Positions 51,286 to 58,939 of a DNA stretch of 64,000 nt are shown here, one piece after another (position 1 is the stretch's first letter; the number at the start of each line of letters is the position of its first letter). Where the stretch lies: assembly GCF_014202425.1 (NCBI RefSeq), contig NZ_JACHGT010000018.1, positions 1 through 64,000 on the forward strand. The letters run 5' to 3'. The notes beneath the pieces are model-generated. The model did no database searches. It was given only the letters and a program-made list of their open reading frames with translations, and was not told the DNA's origin. Source of the stretch: Phytomonospora endophytica (GTDB lineage Bacteria; Actinomycetota; Actinomycetes; Mycobacteriales; Micromonosporaceae). A program made the position numbers and the translations under genes.

Positions 51286-51303
51286 GCGCCTCATCCTAGG
51301 CGA

Positions 51304-51352
51304 GCGTTGAACTTCACATAGCGTTGACTTTAAGGCGCGTTGGTCGCAGACT
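51304..51352 (+). promoter_or_regulatory. Direct repeat and promoter of the four-helix membrane gene
   Basis: GCGTTGAACTT (51304-51314) and GCGTTGACTT (51321-51330) recur 17 bp apart. The second contains TTGACT (51324-51329), which with CAGACT (51347-51352) gives a 17-bp-spaced promoter. The repeats are the likely operator of the divergent TetR. Confidence 0.6.
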
Positions 51353-51377
51353 CAGGCGAGGCTCCTGGAGGTTGAGG

Positions 51378-51893
51378 ATGCAGTGGTCCACCGTCATCGC
51401 CTACGGCACCGGCTACGGCCTGGCGCTGTCCGTGCTGTTCACCGCCGGCGTGTTCGCCGGAGCGGCCCTCAGCCGCGACTTCCTGCTCGACGACTACCCC
51501 GAGGCGATCCAGCGGCGTTACGGCCGACCGAAGAGCGCGCGGGGCAAGCGCGTCGCGCTGGTCTTCGGGATCTTCGTGTGGGGCGTGTGCGGAGTGCCGC
51601 TGATGACGGCGGCGATGGTCGGCCTCGACGGCGCCCTCGACGACGGGCTGGGTTTCCTCCCCGCGGCGGTCTGCGCGGCACTGGTCTTCGCGACCCTCGT
51701 CGTCTTCGACACCGTCGTCCTCGACTGGATCATCCTCGCCGGACTGCGCCCGCAACTGCTGGTCCTGCCCGGAACCGAGGACATGGCGGAGTACGGCGAC
51801 CTCCGCTTCCACCTCGTCGCCGCGTTGAAGGGTTCGCCGCTGATCGTCGTCGTCGGGCTCGTCACCGGCGGGCTGGCGGCGCTGTTCGCCTAA
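51378..51893 (+). CDS. Four-helix membrane protein, unknown function
   Basis: 171 residues with four hydrophobic segments (YGTGYGLALSVLFTAGVFAGAAL, a second near 60-80, LGFLPAAVCAALVFATLVVFDTVVL, SPLIVVVGLVTGGLAALF). No motif recognised. GGAGG 7 nt before the ATG sets the start. Divergent from the TetR gene; TetR-controlled small membrane proteins often act in drug or lipid traffic, but nothing here proves it. Confidence 0.75.
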   Translation: MQWSTVIAYGTGYGLALSVLFTAGVFAGAALSRDFLLDDYPEAIQRRYGRPKSARGKRVALVFGIFVWGVCGVPLMTAAMVGLDGALDDGLGFLPAAVCAALVFATLVVFDTVVLDWIILAGLRPQLLVLPGTEDMAEYGDLRFHLVAALKGSPLIVVVGLVTGGLAALFA

Positions 51894-52492
51894 GCCCCCA
51901 CGGCCTTCCCGATCTCGGGGTAGTCGAGGACGAGACCGTCGGCGTCGAACACGATCTCCTCGGTGAAACCCGGGCTCTCGTACCGGACCACCGTGTCCCG
52001 CGCGCCCTTGCGCAGGAAGGTGTAGGTCTGCCGCGACGGGACGACCTCCAGCGCGGGCACCGACACCCACGCCATGAGGAACTCGACGGAACCACCGCCG
52101 TCAAGCATCCCTTCGCGCAGGACGGGCATGGTGTTCGTCAGCGGCGACAGACCGAGGTCGCAGTCCAGGGCACCGACGAGCGGCGCGGTGTCCCCACCGG
52201 GCGGCGGCAGCGCCGGATCCCCTTCGGCCTCGGTGATGACGGTCCACTCGCCGTCACTGTTGCGCAGGTCAAGGCTGCGGCGCCACGGACCCGTCGCCTC
52301 GTCGACGCCGCTGGACTCGACGAACAGCCTGCGCGTGATCCAGCGGGCCGCGGTCGTGAGCGAATAGCTGAGGCGGTAGGGCATCGGGGTCCCGCCGACC
52401 GCCGTCCCGGAGGCACTCAGCCGCTCCCCCGCGAACTCCACGACGGTGAACTCGGCACCCTCGTGCTTGACCCACGTCCGTGTCTTCGTCAT
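51890..52492 (-). CDS. Putative glycolipid-binding (DUF1089) protein
   Basis: 200 residues. It fits the putative glycolipid-binding family: GTPMPYRLSYSLTTAARWITRRLFVES, then GCxDCDLGLSP-like LVGALDCDLGLSPLTNTMPVLR and a final WVSVPALEVVPSRQTYTF. Beta-rich barrel, no signal peptide. Its stop overlaps the stop of the convergent membrane gene. It follows the tautomerase-like gene by 9 nt, so the two form an operon. Confidence 0.85.
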   Translation of the reverse strand: MTKTRTWVKHEGAEFTVVEFAGERLSASGTAVGGTPMPYRLSYSLTTAARWITRRLFVESSGVDEATGPWRRSLDLRNSDGEWTVITEAEGDPALPPPGGDTAPLVGALDCDLGLSPLTNTMPVLREGMLDGGGSVEFLMAWVSVPALEVVPSRQTYTFLRKGARDTVVRYESPGFTEEIVFDADGLVLDYPEIGKAVGA

Positions 52493-52501
52493 GGTCGAGA
52501 G

Positions 52502-52969
52502 TCAACCAGGAACATGCGACACCAGGGCCCGGCCGACGGGAGCGGCGTCGGCGGCGAGGCCTTCGGCGGTGAGCACCTCCCCGAAGGCGGCGAGGCCGCC
52601 CTCCTGGACGCCGACGACGTGGACGAGGCAGCGCCCGCCGAAGCGCAGGGCGTCGGCGTCACCGTCGAAGTCCTCGATCCGGCGGGTGACCGCGGCGGCG
52701 ATCCGCCCTGCCCTCTCCGCCGCCCACGGTCCGGCGTGGACGGTCACGAGGTACCGGGCACGGCCCGACAGGTCCGCGTGGCGCCCGCCGGCGACCCACA
52801 CGTCGGCCTCGCGGACGACGACGTGCGTCAGCGACCGGTGCAGCGCGAGGACGCCCGGGTCGGCCTCACCGGGCCCGGCCAAATCCTCGGTGGCGAGCAT
52901 GGTGGCGAGCCGGCGGCGTTCGGCGAGTGACAGGTGGCCTTCCGGGACGTTGACTTCGACGTAGAGCAT
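52502..52969 (-). CDS. Tautomerase-like protein lacking Pro-1
   Basis: 155 residues, about twice the usual 4-oxalocrotonate tautomerase unit. The start MLYVEVNVPEGHLSLAERR resembles the family strand-helix, but residue 2 is Leu, so after Met removal there is no catalytic Pro-1. A second weaker beta-alpha unit follows. Enzyme activity is doubtful. GAAGGAGGGG precedes the ATG. First gene of the operon with the glycolipid-binding protein. Confidence 0.7.
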   Translation of the reverse strand: MLYVEVNVPEGHLSLAERRRLATMLATEDLAGPGEADPGVLALHRSLTHVVVREADVWVAGGRHADLSGRARYLVTVHAGPWAAERAGRIAAAVTRRIEDFDGDADALRFGGRCLVHVVGVQEGGLAAFGEVLTAEGLAADAAPVGRALVSHVPG

Positions 52970-53048
52970 GCGACCCCTCCTTCGCGACGGCGTGGCCTCA
53001 ATCCTGTTGCCACGGGCGGCCGCTTTCGTCCTGCCTGAGGACGGTCCC

Positions 53049-53074
53049 GCCGCTACTCCGGCGGGAGTAGCGGC
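53049..53074. terminator. 11-bp hairpin left of the IS element
   Basis: GCCGCTACTCC (53049-53059) pairs perfectly with GGAGTAGCGGC (53064-53074) around GGCG. It lies between the tautomerase-like gene start and the IS left end. No gene ends here now, so it may have terminated a unit lost on IS insertion, or it insulates the IS. Confidence 0.5.
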
Positions 53075-53100
53075 CGCCGCCGTACCTCCCGGGGACTAGC

Positions 53101-54018
53101 GCGTGTCCTGGTGATCAAGTTTGTGTGTCCACAATGGTGTTGTGGTGCGTCGTGGTGAGTTGACCGATGCCGCTTGGTTGGTGATCGAGCCGTTGCTGCC
53201 CAGGCCTGGGACGTCTCGGGCAAGGTGGCGTGATCACCGTCAGGTGATCAATGGGATCTTGTGGAAGCTTCGGACGGGTGCGCCGTGGCGTGATCTGCTG
53301 GAGCGTTTCGGTCCGTGGAAGACCTGTCATGAGCGTCTGCGCAGGTGGACCGGGGATGGGACGTGGGAGAAGATCCTCGCGAGCGTGATCGTTCACGATG
53401 ACGGGCAGCCCGTGGAATGGGTGATCAGCGTTGACTCCAGTGTTGTCAGGGTGCATCAGCATGCCGCTGGTGGGCGCAAAAAGGGGGATCTGCGGGGTCG
53501 TCGCCGGCCGCGTTGACCGGTGAGGCGATCGGGCGTTCCCGTGGTGGCTGGTCGACGAAGATCCACCTTGCGGCCGATGGTCGTGGACGGCCCTTGTCGA
53601 TCCTGATCACGCCTGGTCAGGCCGGTGACAACCCGATGCTGTTCCCACTGCTTGAAGCGATCGCGGTCCCGACGGGCAAGCCCGGATGGCCAAGGCGGAA
53701 GCCTGACCTGCTGATCGCCGACAAGGGCTATGCCCACGACTCCACCCGCGTCCGGCTGCGCCGCCGCGGCATCAAGCACGTGATCCCCGAACGATCCGAC
53801 CAGACCGCCCGCCGCGCGAGCAAGGGCTCACGCGGCGGGCGGCCACCAAGCTTCGATCGGGACGCCTACAGGCAGCGAAACGTCGTCGAACGGGCCTTCA
53901 ACCGGTTGAAGCAGTGGCGTGACCTGGCCACCCGTTATGCGAAACGCGCATCGATCTACCAGGCCAGCCTGACCATCGCCGCCATCATGATCTGGCTTCG
54001 ATGATCACCAGGACACGC
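53101..54018 (+). mobile_element. IS5-family insertion sequence, intact ends
   Basis: 918 bp with perfect 17-bp terminal inverted repeats GCGTGTCCTGGTGATCA (53101-53117) and its complement (54002-54018). It carries a two-frame transposase. TAG is found just outside both ends (53097-53099 and 54021-54023), a candidate 3-bp target duplication; TAGCGCGTGT recurs at both junctions because the IS end itself begins GCGTGT. The element appears complete and recent. Confidence 0.93.
53142..54004 (+). CDS. IS5-family DDE transposase, programmed -1 frameshift
   Basis: The first frame (53142-53516) has the DUF4096-like N-terminus (ELTDAAWLVIEPLLP) and the first Asp in VISVDSSVV. The second frame (to 54004) has the second Asp in LLIADKGY and the Glu in NVVERAFNRLKQW, completing DDE. 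The frames join at AAAAAGGGGG (53478-53487), where an A-AAG-GGG slip back by one base gives one protein. This is the usual mechanism of the IS427 group. GTG starts at 53142 or 53145 are both possible. Confidence 0.88.
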
Positions 54019-54259
54019 CTTAGCGCGTGTTCGAGGAACCCGTTTCGGCCTCGCGGTTCATGCGCCGCCTCGGGATGAGGCCGATACGACCCAAAGCGCG
54101 TACCCGTCTGCATACACCGGCGGGCTTTGCGGCCGTTTCACCACCGTTTCCCGATCCCACTATTGACCTTGATCGATTCGCATTGCTAGCGCTCCCTCCA
54201 TCGGCGTCACCGGCGCTTCACCCGGTGATGCGCTAAAGCTCTATGGGAAGGAATCCGCC
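54019..54259. other. Promoter and leader region of the Cys-rich peptide gene
   Basis: A spacer of 240 bp with no convincing open frame. It contains TTGACC (54163-54168) and CTAGCG (54186-54191) 17 bp apart. A 10-bp hairpin (54204-54213 with 54222-54231, one G-U pair) lies in the predicted leader, followed by GGGAAGGAA before the ATG. Confidence 0.6.
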
Positions 54260-54463
54260 ATGGCATTCGCGAAATTCGCCGACCGGCTGCTGAACCGTTT
54301 GGTGCCGCAGACCGACGCCAGCGCCGCCCCGGACTGCTGGGTGCAGACTGAAACCACCGGCATCGGCTGTGGCCCGGGCAAGCTCCGGCTGCGCAAGCGT
54401 CAGTGCCGCGTAGGCGGCAGCTGCACCGCGTGGATCTACTACGGCGGCTGCGCCACCCCGTAA
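54260..54463 (+). CDS. Cysteine-rich small peptide, candidate RiPP/bacteriocin precursor
   Basis: 67 residues. The first 22 (MAFAKFADRLLNRLVPQTDASA) form an amphipathic leader ending in an Ala-Ser-Ala site. The remaining 45 are APDC---, with five cysteines (26, 37, 49, 55, 64), many Gly, Arg and aromatic residues, and the end YYGGCATP. This leader/core layout fits a ribosomally made, secreted or modified peptide. No maturation enzyme or transporter is within 5 kb on either side. AAGGAA SD, own promoter and strong terminator show it is a real unit. Family inferred from layout only. Confidence 0.65.
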   Translation: MAFAKFADRLLNRLVPQTDASAAPDCWVQTETTGIGCGPGKLRLRKRQCRVGGSCTAWIYYGGCATP

Positions 54464-54473
54464 CGTTCGGGTC

Positions 54474-54501
54474 GGCCGGGTGGCATCCGCGCCACCCGGC
54501 C
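54474..54501 (+). terminator. Terminator of the Cys-rich peptide gene
   Basis: GGCCGGGTGGC (54474-54484) pairs perfectly with GCCACCCGGCC (54491-54501) around ATCCGC, 10 nt after the stop codon. Confidence 0.85.
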
Positions 54502-54736
54502 ACGATGCCGGCCGGGCGTCCTCGCATCGCTTTTCACATGGTGTCCGACAATGCGACTCCAGAAACTCGACCATCATTTCCAAAAAAACATTTCCCGCCG
54601 TGCCACCGTGAGTTCATTCCATGCCGCGTGGATTATTCGGTAATGTTCGGCAAGGCCGGGAGGCATTCGCTGATCATGGCAATGTGGATGGTGACCTCGT
54701 ATCGGACGGCGATTCCGCCGGCACAGCCCGCCGTGG
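54502..54736. other. No recognisable gene
   Basis: 235 bp between the peptide terminator and the end of the TPR gene. Open frames lack SD and domains. Locally less GC-rich than the neighbours, perhaps foreign DNA brought in with the IS. Confidence 0.5.
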
Positions 54737-57700
54737 TCACGACGCCGACCGGATCCGTTCGGCCTCGATGAGCCGGGCGGTGAACAGTCCCGGCTCGCGG
54801 TCCTCGGCCTCGCCGAGCAACGCGACCGCGCGGGACGCGAGCGCGGCCGGGTCTCCCGCGCCCAGTGCGGCGGCGGTGAGCAGTGCCTCGGCGAGGAACG
54901 GCCGGTGCCGGGCGGGCAGCACGGCGTTCAGCGCCTCACGGATCTCCATGGACTCGGCGACGGCGACGTGGGCCCCTTCGGCGTCTCCGGCGGCGTGGAG
55001 GTGGCGGGCGTGTTCGCGCAAGGCCTCGGCGAGGTCGTCGCGGTTGTAGGGGTCGGCCTGGTTCTCGGCGCGCAGGAGCGCCACCGCGCGCTCGGAGTCG
55101 GGGAGGGTGTCGCCGGGTCCCGTGCCGGTCGCGGCGAGCCAGGCTGCGCGATGCCACAGGCACCAGGCGAGGTCGACGGGCTCGCCGAGTTCCTCCCAGA
55201 GTGCGAGGGCGCGGTCGGCGAGGACGATGGCCTCGTCGAACCGTCCGGCGGCGGCCAGGTATTCGGCCTGGTTGTCGAGGGCGAGGGCGAGGTCCAAACG
55301 GTTCCCGGCCGGGTCGTCGAGCTCTTCGGCGATCGCGAGGGCCTCGGCTCCCGGCGCGCAGCCGTCGTCGGCCCGGCCGTGGTTCTGGAGGCTCCAGGCG
55401 AGCTGGGACAGGGAGTCGCGCAGCAGGCGGCGGTGTGCGCCCGGATCGTCGGCGGCGAGTGCCCGGGCGATGTCGACGGCCTCGGCCGCGGCCGGAACGG
55501 CGGCGAGGCGGTTCCCGGCGAAGACGCTGCGCTCGGCGAAGGTGTTGCAGCGCCTGGCTAGTTTCCAGCGGAGGTCGTCGCGGCCGTCCTCGACCAGGCG
55601 GCGGGTGCGTTCGAGCGCTTCGGCGGCGAACGCGGCGGCGCGCGGGAGGTCGCCGATGTTGTCGTGGAACCCGGCCTGCCAGCCCGCCGCGGCCGCCTCG
55701 GTCTCCGCCCGCTTCTCCGGGTCCTGGTCGGCGGCGGCGTACCAGGCGCGCACAGCCTCGGCGATGACCGCCTCGGCCTCGGGGAGGCGGTCGGCCAGTC
55801 GGAGCGTGTAGGCGTGGAACTCCCTGGCCGAGGCGAGGTCCGCGCTGCGGGCGGTGTCGCTTTCGGCGACGAGCGCGAGGACCTCGACACGGCGGGCGGC
55901 GGCGTCGACGGCCTCGGCTCCCCGTCCGGTCCGGTCGAGCTGCTGGACGTACGCGTCGAGCGAGTCGGCCAGCGCGGGCAAGAACAGGCCGGGCTCACGG
56001 CCGGCGAGGGTCTCGCGGAGTTCGACGGCCCGCAGGGCGTGACCGATCGCCTCCTCGTGGCCGGAGACGCGGTGGAGGTGGACAGCGAGATTGTGGACGG
56101 CCTTGGCGAGCAGTTCGATATGGACATCGAAGTCGGCGGCGGCGAGGCCCTCGATCGTGGCGACGGCGCGCCTGGTGGTGGCGACGGCGTCGTCGTGGTC
56201 GCCGTTGTGGTCGAGGGTGTGGCCGAGGTTGAGCAGCGACTCGGCGACATCGCGAACGAAGGCGGGTTCACCGAAACCGGCCAGGCCTTCGCGCAGGCGC
56301 AGGGCCCGCTCGGCCGGGGCGAGGGCATCCTCGGCGCGGTCGGCCAGGGTGAGGCGGTGGGCGTAGTTGGACAGGGCGTTGGCGAAAGGCCGGTGACGTG
56401 CCGACTCCGTGCCGGCGAATTCCTCGAACATGGCCAAGGCCTCCTCCGAGCACGCGATCGCGTCGTCGATCCGGCCGACGCCTTCGAGCCTTGAGGCGTG
56501 GTTGCTGCGAGCCGACGCGACCTCGGGGAGGTGGCTCTCCCGGTCGACGGTGAGCAGGACACCGAAGACGGCCTGGGCACGTTCCGACTGTTCCAGGGCC
56601 TCGGCAAACCCGCCGATGTCGGAGAGGGCACAGGCGTACCGGTCGAGGTGGTAGGCGAACGCGTCGAGGTGGTGGCCGCGGATGTCGTCGTCGAGTTCCT
56701 CATAGATCGCGACCGCGCGGGCGACGTAGACGACGGCCTCACGTTCACGGCCCACACCACCGAGGCACAGCGCGTGGTTGGTCAGCGCGAAGGCACGTTC
56801 CACCGGCGCCGTACCCGGGCGGAGCTCGGCCAGGCGCTCCGCGGCGGCCACGGCCCGCTCCGACGGCCCGAGCTGCTCGCGGCGGGAGCGGCCGAGCCTG
56901 TCGAGACAGACCACCTCGGCGGTGTAGGTCCCCATCAGCGTCTCGGCATGGCGGCCGGGATCCTCGGCCACCAGTTCCTCGACGTCGTCGGCGGCGCTGG
57001 CCAGGTAGTCGAGGGCCTCGGCCTCCTTGCGTTCCTCGGCGAGTAGGGAGGCCAGGGCCTGGTAGGCCCCGATGCGCGCGAGACGATCGTGGTCGGGATC
57101 GTCGCGGCCGAGATCCTGGTAGATGTCAGCGGCGCGCCGGCAGCAGATGAGGGCGTCGAGGTTCCGGCCCAGCTGCCGCAGGGCGTGGTGGCCGCCGATC
57201 AGGGTGTTGGCGAGGTCGGCGCGGAGATGCGGATGCTCCTCGACGAGGTCGTCGTACACGGCGACGGACCGTTCGGTGGCCAGGAGGGCCTCGGCGTGGC
57301 GACGGAGGCGGTTGAGGGCGATGGACCGGTTGGTGAGGGCGTGGGCGAAGCGGGCACGGTCGGCGTCCCCTTCGCCGTCGGTCGCGAGAACCTCGGTCCA
57401 GGCGGCGATCTCGTCGTCGGAGGCGTCGAGGGCCTCCTGAGCGTGATCAGCGTGCAGTAGCTGCGTGACCAGCTTGTCGAGCGCGAAGGCGACCGCGAAG
57501 GTCGGCACCGTACCCGTCGTGGCCGCTTCTTCGGCGACCTCCACCGCGCGGCGGGCGTAGCCGACGGCTTCGTCGTCGCGCTCGGCGTCGTGGAGCCGGT
57601 CGATGAGCATGGGGAGGGCCTCGACCAGGCCGCTGCCGCGGGTGTTCCGCTCATGAGCCGTCTCGGCGAGTTCCACGGCGCGACACGCGGCCTCGACCGC

Positions 57701-58891
57701 GGCCTCACGTTCACCGAGGCCGGTGAGGATGTGCGCATGGCGCGACCAGGCGTCGATCTGCTCGCGTTCGGGGACGTCCCCCCTGCCGGGGTTCGCTTCG
57801 CACAAGGCGATGACCCGATGCGACACCGCCAGCGCGCTCGTGGGGTCGGGGACGGCCCGGAGCAGGCCGACATGATCGGCGAGGACGGCGATCAGGGTGC
57901 CGACGGGCGCGTTCTCGGCGAGCGCCGCGGCACGTTCGGCGAAGGCGAGCGCGGTGTGGCGGAATCCGGCACCGGCCACGCGTTCGGCGTGCCGCCGGTA
58001 GGCCACGGCGGCCGCCCGGACGTCGACCTCGCCTCCGGGGAGGAGGGCCTCGTAGTCGTGCAGGAGGCGCTGGGAGACCGCGAGGGCCTCGTCGCGGCGA
58101 TGGGCGGCGTCGAGGCGCCCCAGGTGCAGGCGCACGGCGGTCGTCCAGGTGGCCAGCCGGCGAGCGGTGTCGGGTGGCAGGTGGCGGCGCTGGAAGGCGA
58201 GAACACGTGCCGAGTGCCCGATCGCTCGCACGCGGTCGTCGGTCCGGTCCAGAAAGGACGCGGCGGTGGAGGCCTCGGCGACCAGGCGCGGGATCGGCAG
58301 GAGCCCGTCCTCGGCCGCCCGCTCGCAGAGGTCGAGGAGTTCCCGCGCGTCGTCGGTGAGGCGACGCTGGAAACCCTTGACCTCCTCGGGAGCGGCTTCG
58401 GGGACGGCGAGGCTCACCAGTTCCACCGACCCGGCCAACGCGTCGAGGAGTGTCGACGGGTCGGCGAGTTCGCGGGCCTCGGCGACCAGCCGTGCCTGTA
58501 CCTCGGCGGCCGGAATCCACCACTCCTCCTGCGCGTGCCACTCGGCGAGCTCGTCGAGGACGGCGATCCGTTCGGCCGGGCCGGCGAGTTCGGCGACACC
58601 GCGAAGCGCCGCGCGGGTGAGTCCCGTCGGCAGTTCGGTCTCGGCGAAGCACTCGCGTCTCGACACGCCGACGACCGCGGCGGCGGCCGCCCGGTCGACC
58701 TCGCCGAACCGCTCGCAGCGCCGCAGCGCCTCGGTGACCGCCCGGCCCCGGGCGGGATCGCCGATCCGCGCGTACTCCTCGGCGGCGTCCTCCAGCAGCG
58801 AGCCGAGACACCCGCCGAGGTGGGCGGCGATGGCCGCGGGGTCGTCCCCATTGAGCAGTTCGCCGAGCCTGTCGTGATCGCTGGTGCCCAT
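54737..58891 (-). CDS. Giant TPR protein 2
   Basis: 1,384 residues of TPR-like helical repeats (for example RRHAEALLATERSVAVYDDLV and GRFDEAIVLADRALALWEEL), no catalytic or membrane segment. It is a paralogue of the TPR gene at 33.3-36.8 kb, with the same repeat phrases (HNLA, TNHALCL) and a shared C-terminal LLTAAALGAGDP. TACCGT lies 8 nt before the ATG at 58891, with no SD, so it may be leaderless even though it follows the SARP gene by 48 nt. Function unknown; large TPR proteins usually scaffold signalling or toxin complexes. Confidence 0.88.
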   Translation of the reverse strand: MGTSDHDRLGELLNGDDPAAIAAHLGGCLGSLLEDAAEEYARIGDPARGRAVTEALRRCERFGEVDRAAAAAVVGVSRRECFAETELPTGLTRAALRGVAELAGPAERIAVLDELAEWHAQEEWWIPAAEVQARLVAEARELADPSTLLDALAGSVELVSLAVPEAAPEEVKGFQRRLTDDARELLDLCERAAEDGLLPIPRLVAEASTAASFLDRTDDRVRAIGHSARVLAFQRRHLPPDTARRLATWTTAVRLHLGRLDAAHRRDEALAVSQRLLHDYEALLPGGEVDVRAAAVAYRRHAERVAGAGFRHTALAFAERAAALAENAPVGTLIAVLADHVGLLRAVPDPTSALAVSHRVIALCEANPGRGDVPEREQIDAWSRHAHILTGLGEREAAVEAACRAVELAETAHERNTRGSGLVEALPMLIDRLHDAERDDEAVGYARRAVEVAEEAATTGTVPTFAVAFALDKLVTQLLHADHAQEALDASDDEIAAWTEVLATDGEGDADRARFAHALTNRSIALNRLRRHAEALLATERSVAVYDDLVEEHPHLRADLANTLIGGHHALRQLGRNLDALICCRRAADIYQDLGRDDPDHDRLARIGAYQALASLLAEERKEAEALDYLASAADDVEELVAEDPGRHAETLMGTYTAEVVCLDRLGRSRREQLGPSERAVAAAERLAELRPGTAPVERAFALTNHALCLGGVGREREAVVYVARAVAIYEELDDDIRGHHLDAFAYHLDRYACALSDIGGFAEALEQSERAQAVFGVLLTVDRESHLPEVASARSNHASRLEGVGRIDDAIACSEEALAMFEEFAGTESARHRPFANALSNYAHRLTLADRAEDALAPAERALRLREGLAGFGEPAFVRDVAESLLNLGHTLDHNGDHDDAVATTRRAVATIEGLAAADFDVHIELLAKAVHNLAVHLHRVSGHEEAIGHALRAVELRETLAGREPGLFLPALADSLDAYVQQLDRTGRGAEAVDAAARRVEVLALVAESDTARSADLASAREFHAYTLRLADRLPEAEAVIAEAVRAWYAAADQDPEKRAETEAAAAGWQAGFHDNIGDLPRAAAFAAEALERTRRLVEDGRDDLRWKLARRCNTFAERSVFAGNRLAAVPAAAEAVDIARALAADDPGAHRRLLRDSLSQLAWSLQNHGRADDGCAPGAEALAIAEELDDPAGNRLDLALALDNQAEYLAAAGRFDEAIVLADRALALWEELGEPVDLAWCLWHRAAWLAATGTGPGDTLPDSERAVALLRAENQADPYNRDDLAEALREHARHLHAAGDAEGAHVAVAESMEIREALNAVLPARHRPFLAEALLTAAALGAGDPAALASRAVALLGEAEDREPGLFTARLIEAERIRSAS

Positions 58892-58939
58892 GGACGGCGA
58901 CGGTAGCCAGGCCTGTCGCGAGAGACCTTGAGCCAATCT

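Noticed and set aside
54621-55767. Plus-strand frames opposite the giant TPR gene
   Set aside because: They are antisense shadows of codon bias (Arg/Gly/Ser-rich) with no domain.
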